Of a stretch of 64,000 nucleotides of DNA, positions 46,947 to 55,198 are shown one piece after another. The stretch is taken from positions 62,001 to 126,000 of the forward strand of contig CANLQD010000004.1 in the NCBI GenBank assembly GCA_947493175.1, given 5' to 3'. Source of the stretch: an uncultured Flavobacteriaceae bacterium (GTDB taxonomy: Bacteria; Bacteroidota; Bacteroidia; Flavobacteriales; Flavobacteriaceae). Position 1 is the stretch's first letter. Each line of letters starts with the position of its first letter. The notes beneath the pieces were generated by a model, which saw only the letters and a program-made list of their open reading frames with translations, ran no database searches and was not told where the DNA came from. Both the position numbers and the translations under genes were made by a program.

Positions 46947-47693
46947 TTAGATTCCGAACATTTGAATTTCGAACTCTGTTTTTTTTGCCCTTGCCACATT
47001 TAGTATGTCTCCATTGTACATGACGACCTGAGGAAGTTTGGAACGTATGATTTTTTTAACCTTATTTCGATTGATCAAATGGGATTGATGGATTCGAATA
47101 AAACTGGGGTCATGGGAAAGTAGCGAATCATACTCTTTTAAAGTTTTGGCGACCAAAATTGGTTTTTGGTTCTCTAAAAAAATTCTACAATAATTGATTT
47201 CGGCCTTAAAATATAAGATCGATTCTACTTCTACCAACTCTACATAGTGTTCTGAGGGAATAGCCAGTTTTTTTGGTTGTTGGTTCCGATTTAGATGCGC
47301 CAGCATATTCTGTATTTGAAGTTGCTGCTGCCGATTTTTTGTAAACTTTGAAATGGCTGTTTTCAATTCGTTCAAATCAACTGGCTTGCTTATATAGTCA
47401 ATAGCACTTAGCTTAATCGCTTGCAACGCATACTGTTCAAAAGATGTGATGAATATAATTCCGAAATCAAGATTATCTAGCTGTTCCAATACTTCGAAAG
47501 ATGATCCTGGATCTAGTTCTATATCGGTCAATAATAGCGAAGGCCCGGTATTCTTGATTCCGATTATTGCATCCGAAACATTAGTGGCAGTACCTACAAT
47601 TCTTAAGGAAGGAAATTCTTTTTTAACAGTACGAACAAGCCAATCCAACGTGATCGGGTCATCTTCAATAATAAAACAAGTGGTGGTAAACAT
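46947..47693 (-). CDS. LytTR-family response regulator
   Basis: A 248-aa two-component regulator. The receiver domain (1-120) has the acidic pair EDD (10-12), the phosphoacceptor Asp57 in TDIELD and the conserved Lys in ISKPVD. The LytTR DNA-binding domain (about 145-240) shows VESILYFKAEINYCRIFL, KTLKEYDSLL and FIRIHQSHLINRNKVKKI. The ATG at 47693 is preferred over a TTG two codons earlier. The partner may be the TPR kinase at 44276-46441, which is convergent. Confidence 0.9.
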   Translation of the reverse strand: MFTTTCFIIEDDPITLDWLVRTVKKEFPSLRIVGTATNVSDAIIGIKNTGPSLLLTDIELDPGSSFEVLEQLDNLDFGIIFITSFEQYALQAIKLSAIDYISKPVDLNELKTAISKFTKNRQQQLQIQNMLAHLNRNQQPKKLAIPSEHYVELVEVESILYFKAEINYCRIFLENQKPILVAKTLKEYDSLLSHDPSFIRIHQSHLINRNKVKKIIRSKLPQVVMYNGDILNVARAKKTEFEIQMFGI

Positions 47694-47839
47694 GCTCAAT
47701 TTCAGAACTTGTGGCCACTAAAAGTAGCCAAATTGAAGCAGAGCGAAAAATAAGAACATTAAAATTCGTCGGTTATAAACTCAAATGAAACTGACGTTTG
47801 GCGTATGACATGAAAAATCTTCTTTTGCCGACTTGCTCA

Positions 47840-49276
47840 TTAAGTAAGTTCCAGTTCAATTTTTTCAAAAGTCGCTTTTGGGGATTCACAAACTGGGCAA
47901 ACATAACTCTCAGGAAGGTCTTGAAATTTTGTTTCCGCTGGGATGCCTGCTCCTAAATCTCCGTAAGATGGGTCATAAACCGTTAAACAGGCCGTACATT
48001 GATGCACAGATTGCAGTATTTTTTCATCAGCCTTGGTTATCGGTTTTTCCTGGACTTTGACCTGGCCCAGTTTTCCAAAATAAATTTTACTCAGTTCCAT
48101 GAGCAGCCCTGGAAGTTCTATTTTGTCCACATCCTGCGCATGTGTCAGGTATTTATCGGTGTTTGGGTCAAAGTTTTCCGAGTGCAGTACATTATAGGTT
48201 GGTCGTACTTCAAAATCTTTTACAATGGTAGGGGCATTATTTTTTTCGATAATAATCGATGCAAAATGGGATCGTTTGCCCACATCGTTACTGATACCAA
48301 AGGTAAGCCCATAAGTGCTAATGTCGTTTTGATCAAAACTGCGTACTAGAAACTTTTTAAGTTCCAAAGCTTCTAAATCATCTACAGGCACATGCCAGTT
48401 CATCTCTAATTGGGAATGCCGTACATTAATTCCCCACTGTCCTAAAAAGCGCTCCAGTTCAGCCCGACTATTTTGCTTAATGCCTTTGACAATAAAGGAT
48501 TTCCATGGAGTAATGCATATTTTACCGATACTATTGTCTAAACAAAACCCACAGAAATCCTTTAAGAAGGCAATGTCATAACGATTGTTACGCCAATAGA
48601 GTCCCAACCAAAATTGATCAAGGCCCATCCGATTCATCCCCTCATAATAGGGAAAAGTGGTATACGGCACGTTTAGCTCTTTTTCTATGTTCTTATTGTT
48701 GGTATCGAGGTTTTTGTTCAGAATAAAAAATAATTCGTCTATATCTTGAATGTCTTCGTGAATAGCTTCAATAGCCTTTGATATCGCATTGATGTCCCAG
48801 CTGTAGATCAGCACAGGATAAAATGCAGCGTGCTGCCAATGTGGTAGCTTCACGTTCAGGTACCAATAATCTTCGCTTTCGGAGGCGATATAGTTCAGGT
48901 TACCGTTAAAAATGGGTACTAAACGTTGCTTTGGATCAGTGATATTGATTTTGAGCTCGGGCAAATAATCGAACCCCTCCAGGATATAGAGGTACGTAGA
49001 ACCTTTGAGCCAATAGGTCATGTCAAAAATATCGGCCGATACATAGGAGCACACGATATTTTGGTAACTACGCTTTCCGATAATATCCGTATTGAATTTT
49101 GAAATACTTTCTAGTTGCTCTTCTTTGGTGTTATTCAGCGGGAACAGTAAATCTTGTCTTGAGCCAAAGTAGACTTCGGTGAGACCAGCGGCTTCCAACA
49201 TGGAAATAATATCTTTTAGCTCACCCGGAGAGGTGACACCTCCTTTTAACAGTATCCTATGTAAGTCATCATTCAT
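47840..49276 (-). CDS. Rubredoxin-tailed protein with a nitrite/sulfite reductase-like region
   Basis: A 478-aa protein. The C-terminal 50 residues are a rubredoxin: CTAC ... CPVC with the loop YDPSYGDLGAGIP (about 426-470), binding one iron. The central part (GFCLDNSIGKICITPWKSFIVKGI, residues about 242-265) has the ferredoxin-like half-domain pattern of siroheme nitrite/sulfite reductases, but the Cys motifs that bind the 4Fe-4S/siroheme centre are not present. It begins 59 bp after the nitrate reductase, in the same direction. An electron-donor or assembly role for nitrate or nitrite reduction is inferred from this position. Confidence 0.7.
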   Translation of the reverse strand: MNDDLHRILLKGGVTSPGELKDIISMLEAAGLTEVYFGSRQDLLFPLNNTKEEQLESISKFNTDIIGKRSYQNIVCSYVSADIFDMTYWLKGSTYLYILEGFDYLPELKINITDPKQRLVPIFNGNLNYIASESEDYWYLNVKLPHWQHAAFYPVLIYSWDINAISKAIEAIHEDIQDIDELFFILNKNLDTNNKNIEKELNVPYTTFPYYEGMNRMGLDQFWLGLYWRNNRYDIAFLKDFCGFCLDNSIGKICITPWKSFIVKGIKQNSRAELERFLGQWGINVRHSQLEMNWHVPVDDLEALELKKFLVRSFDQNDISTYGLTFGISNDVGKRSHFASIIIEKNNAPTIVKDFEVRPTYNVLHSENFDPNTDKYLTHAQDVDKIELPGLLMELSKIYFGKLGQVKVQEKPITKADEKILQSVHQCTACLTVYDPSYGDLGAGIPAETKFQDLPESYVCPVCESPKATFEKIELELT

Positions 49277-49335
49277 TCTATTCGATTTTCACTTTACGCT
49301 ATTGTACAGGTGGTATTGGTAGAAATTGACTCGGT

Positions 49336-52300
49336 TCATGATGTTACCAGTAAATGTTGGTCTAACAGTGCTTTTACCTCGGGCTTGCAGCTTCCACACC
49401 CCAATCCGGCACCGGTTTGCGAGCAGAGTTCATTAAAATTGGAGCACCCACCAGCAATAGCATCCGATACATTGCCTTCACCGACTTGGCTACAAGAGCA
49501 CACTAATTTTCCTTTCAATGGAACTGTGTTCGAGCTTCCCCTCAACAGCTCATTTCGCTTTTCGGACAGTTCTATTTCCTCTTCGATCAGCCGTTTGAAT
49601 TCTGGAAATTCGTTTTTATCCCCCATTAGTATAGCGCCTTTCAGCGTATCATCTTTTACGATGCATTTCTTGTAAAAACGCTTGCTTACATCCATCAAAA
49701 TAATCTCTTCATAGGTGTCGTCCCCAGCAGGCGCATTGACCATACCGATACTGCAAAGATCAAGGTTCTCAAATTTTAGGATGTTCATCAAAACCGAGCC
49801 GTTGTAGATACTGCTAAAATCTCCCAAGATATAATTAGCCGCGCTATCTGCCTGTTGTTCGGCGGCCGATGTAATTCCAAAAAGGGAATTATTGAATTCT
49901 GCAATCTCACCCAAGGCAAATACATGCGGGTCACTGGTCTGTAAATAGGAGTTGACCAATACACCCCTTCTTGTTTTTATACCGGATTGTTTCGCCAGCT
50001 CGATATTGGGTCGAGTACCGATTGCATATACAATGGCATTGCATTGAATGGTTCGGCCTGTTTTGAGATTTACCAATAATGAATGTGGGCGCTCACGTTC
50101 CTCAAAGACAGTGCTTACTTCATTATCAAAATAAATTTGAATGCCGCGTTCACTCACATCTTCCGCCAATAATCGACTGGCCACCCGATCCAGTTGTCGT
50201 TCCATAAGTCGGGGAGCACGCTGTACAATACTAATATTGATGTTTATTTTTTTGAGTGCTGCTGCCAGTTCCAACCCTAAAAGACCCCCTCCTACGATGA
50301 CTACGTGCTGCGATTCGGCGGGTAGCCCCGTCTCTTTTAAATACTGTTTTAACTTATCGGCATCACCCCGTTCTCTCATCGTAAAACGGCCGGGAAGTTT
50401 CATTTGAACTTCGCTTGGTACAAAAGCACGACTACCCGTGGCCATGACGAGCATATCGTAATCATGGGTGTCGCCTGTTGAATCTAACACCTGTTTTTTA
50501 GCAACATCTACCTGTACGATTCCCAATCCAGGGTGTAGTTGCACATTTAGTTTTTGCAGCTCGCCCTTTTTCAACTTTTCCAAGGCCTCCCAAGAAAGTT
50601 CATCGCTCACATATTCAGGTAATAGAACACGATTGTAAAAGGGGTCCTTTTCTTTGGAAAAGACATGCAGGGCATCTTTTTTATTCTTTTCGCGATACGA
50701 TTGTATAAATCGGTATGCGGCCGCACCGGCTCCGATGACCACTATTTTTTGTGCTGGTTTTATGTATTTTTCAACTTCGACTGCACAGTATTTAAAATCG
50801 GGTTCTTTTGATACGGGGTCTATGATATCGTTGGTGAGGTTGTTGGCCCGTCCAAAATCATTGTTCAGTATTTTGCCCCAATGCATGGGTAGGAACACTA
50901 CTTTTTCGCGGATGTCAAAATTGACCTTCACCTTGACCCGTACCGTTCCCCTTCTGCTTTTTACAACTGCGATGTCCCCTTCCTTCAATTTTCGAAGATG
51001 GGCATCAATCTTGTTCATTTCCAAATACGGCTGCGGAATATGGGTCAAGAGGCGTTTTACCTTTCCTGTTTTGGTACGGGTATGCCATTGGTCCCGAACA
51101 CGGCCTGTATTCAAAATCAACGGAAAATCGACATTGGTCGCTTCCGATTGATTCGCTGTTTTATGGGGAGCGTTAAAATGTGCTTTGGCATCGTTGGTGT
51201 AAAATCTGAGATCTGTGAACAAGCGAGGTGTTCCCGGATGTGTTTCGTGCGGAACGGGCCATTGAAAACTACCATTGTTCTTCAAGCGATCGTAAGACAG
51301 TCCGGAGATATCGATGTTGGTGCCCTTTGTCAAAAGACAATGTTCATCATATACTTCGCTCGCATTGCTGTAATCAAAACCGGCAAAACCCATTGTCTGT
51401 GCGAAGCGCCACAAGATTTCCACATCGGGCAGTGCCTCCCCGGGGGGGTCGATTACTTTGGGCAGGTAACTAATACGGCGTTCAGAGTTGGTCATGGTGC
51501 CCTCTTTCTCCAACCATCCCGCCGCAGGGAGCAGCAGGTCGGCAAATTGGGTCGTTTCCGAATTATGGGAAATATCCTGGACGATTACAAAAGCAGCATT
51601 TTTCAATGCTTTTTCGACTTTGTGCACATTGGGCATGCTAACTACCGGGTTGGTGCAGATAATCCAAATGGCTTTCAAACTTCCCTTTTCAAGTGCATCG
51701 AACATTTCTGTAGCCGTATACCCCGGTTCTCCTTTTATAATCGCTCCGCCACCCCAAAAGTCGGCTACTTCTTTTCGATGGGCCGCATTGCCTAAATCTT
51801 TATGGGCCGCCAGTAGATTGGCCATGCCACCTACTTCGCGCCCACCCATTGCATTCGGTTGTCCTGTTAATGAAAATGGGCCACAACCTGGTTTCCCGAT
51901 CTGACCGGTTAAAAGCGATAAGTTCAGTAAGGCTACATTTTTGGAAACCCCGATCACACTTTGATTTAGACCCATTGTCCACATACTCAAAAACTTACTG
52001 GCCTCCCCGATATATTGGGCGGCCTTACGAATTTCAGATGCGGGGATACCACATTTTTCCGCTGCTTGCCGAATGGAAAGAGAAAAAGCGCTTTCTTTTA
52101 CCGCCTCATAGTTTACAGTGTGCTTTTTTATGAAGTTCTTGTTCGTCTTTCGTTTCTCGATCAACCAACGGGCAATTGCATTGAATAAAATAACGTCGGT
52201 GCCGGGTAGAATTTGAAGGTGCAAATCGGCCTCGGCGGCGGTTTGGGTCTTTCTGGGATCAACTACGATTACCTTTGCCTCGGGATGGTCTGCTTTGCGC

Positions 52301-52869
52301 TGTTCCAGTCGTCGATATAGTATGGGGTGACACCAAGCAGGATTCGCCCCTGCGATTAAAAAGCAGTCGGCCATATCGATGTCTTCATAGGAGATGGGTA
52401 CGGAGTCTTCTCCCAGTGTTTTCTTGTAACCTACTACTGCCGAACTCATGCACAAACGGGAATTCGTGTCAATATTGTTGGTGCCGATAAAGCCCTTGGT
52501 AATCTTATTGGCTAGATAGTATTCTTCGGTCAGGCATTGGCCAGATACATAAAACCCTACACTATCGGGGCCATGCTTTGAGATGATGCTTTTGAACACG
52601 GCTGCTGCGCGTTCAAAAGCAGTATCCCAACTTACTTTTTGCATGGGATGATTTCTACTCCATCGCATTTCGGGGTGTAATATACGATCGCTGGTGTCTT
52701 GGGCCACATAGTTCAGATTTCTACCTTTGGAGCATAGCATGCCTTTGTTGGCAGGGTAGTCTGGGTCGCCTTCTACCGTGATGGTACCTTTGTTGTCTAC
52801 ATCGACCAAGATACCACAGCCCACACCACAATAGGAACAAATTGTCTTTTCTTTTTTCTTTTTCAGCAT
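49336..52869 (-). CDS. nasA: Assimilatory nitrate reductase fused to NirB-like FAD/[2Fe-2S] module
   Basis: About 1177 aa from the ATG at 52869. The N-terminal 4Fe-4S motif (CSYCGVGCGILV, residues about 11-22) starts a molybdopterin oxidoreductase of the NasA/NapA type extending to about residue 700 (GTNNIDTNSRLCMSSAVVG, SLTGQPNAMGGREVGG). From about 705 a pyridine-nucleotide-disulfide-type FAD domain follows (VVIGAGAAAYRF, VVIVGGGLLGLELA, HVFALGEIAE). The tail has a BFD-like [2Fe-2S] domain with CSCSQVGEG and GLGCGSCKPEV. The fusion could take electrons from NAD(P)H directly to nitrate. The longer open frame to 53001 is poor coding sequence, so it was not used. The next gene encodes the rubredoxin protein. 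Confidence 0.9.
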   Translation of the reverse strand: MLKKKKEKTICSYCGVGCGILVDVDNKGTITVEGDPDYPANKGMLCSKGRNLNYVAQDTSDRILHPEMRWSRNHPMQKVSWDTAFERAAAVFKSIISKHGPDSVGFYVSGQCLTEEYYLANKITKGFIGTNNIDTNSRLCMSSAVVGYKKTLGEDSVPISYEDIDMADCFLIAGANPAWCHPILYRRLEQRKADHPEAKVIVVDPRKTQTAAEADLHLQILPGTDVILFNAIARWLIEKRKTNKNFIKKHTVNYEAVKESAFSLSIRQAAEKCGIPASEIRKAAQYIGEASKFLSMWTMGLNQSVIGVSKNVALLNLSLLTGQIGKPGCGPFSLTGQPNAMGGREVGGMANLLAAHKDLGNAAHRKEVADFWGGGAIIKGEPGYTATEMFDALEKGSLKAIWIICTNPVVSMPNVHKVEKALKNAAFVIVQDISHNSETTQFADLLLPAAGWLEKEGTMTNSERRISYLPKVIDPPGEALPDVEILWRFAQTMGFAGFDYSNASEVYDEHCLLTKGTNIDISGLSYDRLKNNGSFQWPVPHETHPGTPRLFTDLRFYTNDAKAHFNAPHKTANQSEATNVDFPLILNTGRVRDQWHTRTKTGKVKRLLTHIPQPYLEMNKIDAHLRKLKEGDIAVVKSRRGTVRVKVKVNFDIREKVVFLPMHWGKILNNDFGRANNLTNDIIDPVSKEPDFKYCAVEVEKYIKPAQKIVVIGAGAAAYRFIQSYREKNKKDALHVFSKEKDPFYNRVLLPEYVSDELSWEALEKLKKGELQKLNVQLHPGLGIVQVDVAKKQVLDSTGDTHDYDMLVMATGSRAFVPSEVQMKLPGRFTMRERGDADKLKQYLKETGLPAESQHVVIVGGGLLGLELAAALKKININISIVQRAPRLMERQLDRVASRLLAEDVSERGIQIYFDNEVSTVFEERERPHSLLVNLKTGRTIQCNAIVYAIGTRPNIELAKQSGIKTRRGVLVNSYLQTSDPHVFALGEIAEFNNSLFGITSAAEQQADSAANYILGDFSSIYNGSVLMNILKFENLDLCSIGMVNAPAGDDTYEEIILMDVSKRFYKKCIVKDDTLKGAILMGDKNEFPEFKRLIEEEIELSEKRNELLRGSSNTVPLKGKLVCSCSQVGEGNVSDAIAGGCSNFNELCSQTGAGLGCGSCKPEVKALLDQHLLVTS

Positions 52870-52910
52870 CGCAACTCGGTTTGATGTACTGAACCCGTCT
52901 TGAGTTCTTC

Positions 52911-52955
52911 CTTTACTCGATAATCGAGATTTAAAATGCTCCGACGCTTGCGTCG
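52911..52955. repeat. Short dispersed intergenic repeat (copy 2)
   Basis: Resembles 46486-46525 and continues into a short hairpin CGACGC-TT-GCGTCG. It lies in the leader of nasA. Confidence 0.5.
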
Positions 52956-53216
52956 AAATTAAAATTGAATTTCCTATGAAATGCCTTCGTGGGCTTGTCA
53001 CGCCTTCACGTAGCCGTTTCGGCGGACGAAGGCCCCTAGGTTATTTACCTTCGATTTCCACCGTATGCACCCTAATTTTATCTTTTTTTGAACCGTAGCT
53101 AAGGCTATGGCGCTCAAAAAATCCTTCGTTAGGGCACAAAAGCCGAAAATCTCGGTTCCAAACAGCAACCCTAGACGGGTTTCTAGCATCAAATTTGAAT
53201 AAGCAAATTAGAAAAA

Positions 53217-53232
53217 TACGTATTAATACGTA
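53217..53232. promoter_or_regulatory. Perfect palindromic operator upstream of nasA
   Basis: TACGTATTAATACGTA is a perfect 16-bp palindrome. It can be read as two heptamers in a 7-2-7 arrangement. Related sites occur before four other positions in the nitrate locus. Confidence 0.65.
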
Positions 53233-53382
53233 GTGAAAATTTGGCAATAGTTGGGGCTTATTTTGGGGTATTGTTAATTATTGGGGATTAGAATTGGGAT
53301 TTGTTGAATGGACGCATCGGAAATACACTTGGAAAAACGAAGAACCAATGTCTGGAGGAAGCAAGCTTTTTAAGGAAAAGAA

Positions 53383-54147
53383 CTACTTGAGTTCCTTGCC
53401 AATTAGACCTAGGATGGTATCCAATTCTTTCAACAACGGATTGTAATGCGATGTTTCGGTGGAATGACTTTCGAGCAGAAACAGCAACACATTGTTTTCG
53501 AATTTGGTAGAGGTCAATAAATTCAGGTTACTTCGTTGGTTTTGTTTTTTGGACAAACGAAACTCCGAATTGTTATTGGTTTGGTCGAATAAGGTTCGTA
53601 TGCTATAGTTCTCTGTCAAAAACATATTCAAAACGTGTCGTCTCTGGGTGCCGAGTTCTTCTTCTTGTTTTGAGATATCTTGCAGCATGGATGTCCAGTT
53701 GGTCAGTCGCACTCTTAATTCATCGTTCGAAATGTCCTTCAAACTTCCCGAGTTGATCATTTCATCCAAGAGCGAACTACTGGGATTGTAGTTGATATCA
53801 AAAGAAAAAGACTGTAAGAGCAATTCCGAAAAGTCTTTCTCTGTCGGGGATTCGTTAGTATCTGCTGTATATTCCAATAGCCGTGCTGCTCCTTGGTAGT
53901 TTTGTTCGTTGACCGCTATCAAGTTGATCAATTTCAATCTACTCGTTTCGAATTCAGTTTGTAGGCCCTTTAAATAGAGTTGTTCTTTTTGCTTTAGAAT
54001 TTTATTCTGTTGTATATTGTTGATACCAAGTGCGATGAGAATCCCAATGACCACAAGTACAATTTCTCCCAAAGCATATATCAGATATTTGCCGAACTTA
54101 TTCTCCGAAAGTAGCTGATGTCTTATTTTTCTAAAAAACTGTATCAT
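53383..54147 (-). CDS. DUF6090 family membrane-anchored protein
   Basis: A 254-aa protein with the DUF6090 N-terminus: a basic start (MIQFFRKIRHQLLSENKFG) and one transmembrane helix at about 24-45 (LIYALGEIVLVVIGILIALGI). The remaining 200 residues are largely helical and polar, probably on the outer face of the inner membrane. The family is common in marine flavobacteria and has no known function. It follows the NarL-type regulator by about 105 bp in the same orientation. Confidence 0.8.
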   Translation of the reverse strand: MIQFFRKIRHQLLSENKFGKYLIYALGEIVLVVIGILIALGINNIQQNKILKQKEQLYLKGLQTEFETSRLKLINLIAVNEQNYQGAARLLEYTADTNESPTEKDFSELLLQSFSFDINYNPSSSLLDEMINSGSLKDISNDELRVRLTNWTSMLQDISKQEEELGTQRRHVLNMFLTENYSIRTLFDQTNNNSEFRLSKKQNQRSNLNLLTSTKFENNVLLFLLESHSTETSHYNPLLKELDTILGLIGKELK

Positions 54148-54252
54148 TTTCAGTCGATGATATAAGGATGTCTGACTACCAAAGACGCATAATTATGTGA
54201 CTAGTCGCCAAGCGATATACTATACTGTCAAACCCTTTTAAAACTGCGTATC

Positions 54253-54918
54253 CTATACCAAACCAAACTCTTGTGCTTTTTTGGATAGGTCCATCAAATT
54301 TTTAACTTCCATTTTACGCATGAGATTAAATCGATGTGTTTCTACGGTACGCTTGCTATTTTGCAGTTTTTCGGCAATTTGTTTGTTAGTGAGCCCCGAT
54401 AAGACCAGTTCCAAAACCTGTATTTCCTTATTCGTCAGGTCGAAAGGGTTATCGGTACGCGTATTTTTTGTTGAACTTTCACTTGCTTTAACGGGATTCA
54501 ATAGATTGTTGACCAACACATCCGAAATATCACCGCTGTAATATTTACCACCATCACGAACGGTGTGAATGGCCTTGATAAATTCTGTTTTTCCAGTATC
54601 TTTAAGCAAATAGCCTTTGGCTCCGGCGGCAACTGACAGTAAAATATATTCTTCAGAATCGTGCATGGATAGAATAATACATTTTACATTCGACGCTGCG
54701 GCACTTAATTGTTCTACCGCTTCGATTCCTGTTTTATAAGGCATGCGAATATCAATGATCAAGATATCCGGATTTTTCTCTTCTACTAGTTGAATGGCCT
54801 CGTTGCCATTGGCGCCTTCTCCGATTACTTTCAAGTCTTGCTCACTTTCCAACAGCGCGCGAATACCATCACGTACCAACGAATGGTCGTCTACTAACAC
54901 TATGGTGGTCTGGTTCAA
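54253..54918 (-). CDS. NarL/FixJ-family response regulator
   Basis: A 221-aa regulator. The receiver has Asp10-Asp11, phosphoacceptor Asp56 in IIDIRMP and the Lys in LLKDTG (about 106). The C-terminal LuxR-type HTH (about 155-215) reads LTNKEIQVLELVLSGLTNKQIAEKL then RTVETHR. The TTG at 54918 (MNQTTIVLVDD) is chosen because the receiver's first strand begins there; the longer frame starts with a low-complexity TTG run and would include the promoter. No kinase is adjacent. Its own promoter carries a TACGTA-type site, so self-regulation is likely if it binds that motif. Confidence 0.85.
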   Translation of the reverse strand: MNQTTIVLVDDHSLVRDGIRALLESEQDLKVIGEGANGNEAIQLVEEKNPDILIIDIRMPYKTGIEAVEQLSAAASNVKCIILSMHDSEEYILLSVAAGAKGYLLKDTGKTEFIKAIHTVRDGGKYYSGDISDVLVNNLLNPVKASESSTKNTRTDNPFDLTNKEIQVLELVLSGLTNKQIAEKLQNSKRTVETHRFNLMRKMEVKNLMDLSKKAQEFGLV

Positions 54919-54922
54919 AATA

Positions 54923-54938
54923 TGCGTAGTTATACGTA
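54923..54938. promoter_or_regulatory. TACGTA-type site before the NarL-like regulator gene
   Basis: TGCGTAGTTATACGTA has one change from the TACGTA-N4-TACGTA pattern. It lies between the -7 box and the TTG start. Confidence 0.5.
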
Positions 54939-54970
54939 CAAATATAGGTTTCTCGATAGCAAGTATCAAA
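54939..54970 (-). promoter_or_regulatory. Probable promoter of the NarL-like regulator gene
   Basis: On the minus strand, TTTG (54970-54967) and TATATTTG (54946-54939) are 20 nt apart. Both match the Bacteroidota -33/-7 pattern (TTTG, TAnnTTTG). The box ends 21 nt before the TTG start. Confidence 0.55.
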
Positions 54971-55044
54971 TACAAACTCAAACTCAATTTCAAATACGAA
55001 CTCTAAATCAATTGGTACCAAAAAAGTCAATCGATGGTGTCACT

Positions 55045-55068
55045 GTCATGCCGAGCTTGTCGAGGCAC
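55045..55068. repeat. Short palindromic repeat of the GTCATGCCGAG type
   Basis: GTCATGCCGAGCTTGTCGAG followed by GCAC resembles the common extragenic repeats of the form GTCATTCCGAGC...GTCGAGG. Only one copy is seen here. Confidence 0.4.
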
Positions 55069-55198
55069 ATGTAGAATGCGGGCTTTCTCCCTTAAGTATT
55101 GATCGTATATTTGATTGCGCTTGGTCCTTGAACTTATAGAAAGAGCCCCCACAACCACTAAAGGTTATAGAGGCCCTTATCGAAGCATCGTACTACGG

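Larger units (their letters stand above)
52870..53382. other. Long leader and intergenic region upstream of nasA
   Basis: About 510 bp without a credible gene. It holds the palindrome at 53217-53232, a copy of a dispersed repeat (52911-52955) with the inverted arms CGACGC/GCGTCG, and the inverted pair GCCTTCG (52983-52989) / CGAAGGC (53027-53033). If transcription starts near the palindrome, the nasA leader would be about 340 nt. Confidence 0.55.

Noticed and set aside
52869..53001. Upstream extension of nasA to 53001
   Set aside because: The extra 44 residues do not resemble the family and fall in the repeat-containing leader; the 4Fe-4S motif follows the ATG at 52869 at the usual distance.
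53041..53247. Open frame of 68 codons in the nasA leader (minus strand)
   Set aside because: It overlaps the palindromic operator, has no recognisable domain and lies in a repeat-like stretch.
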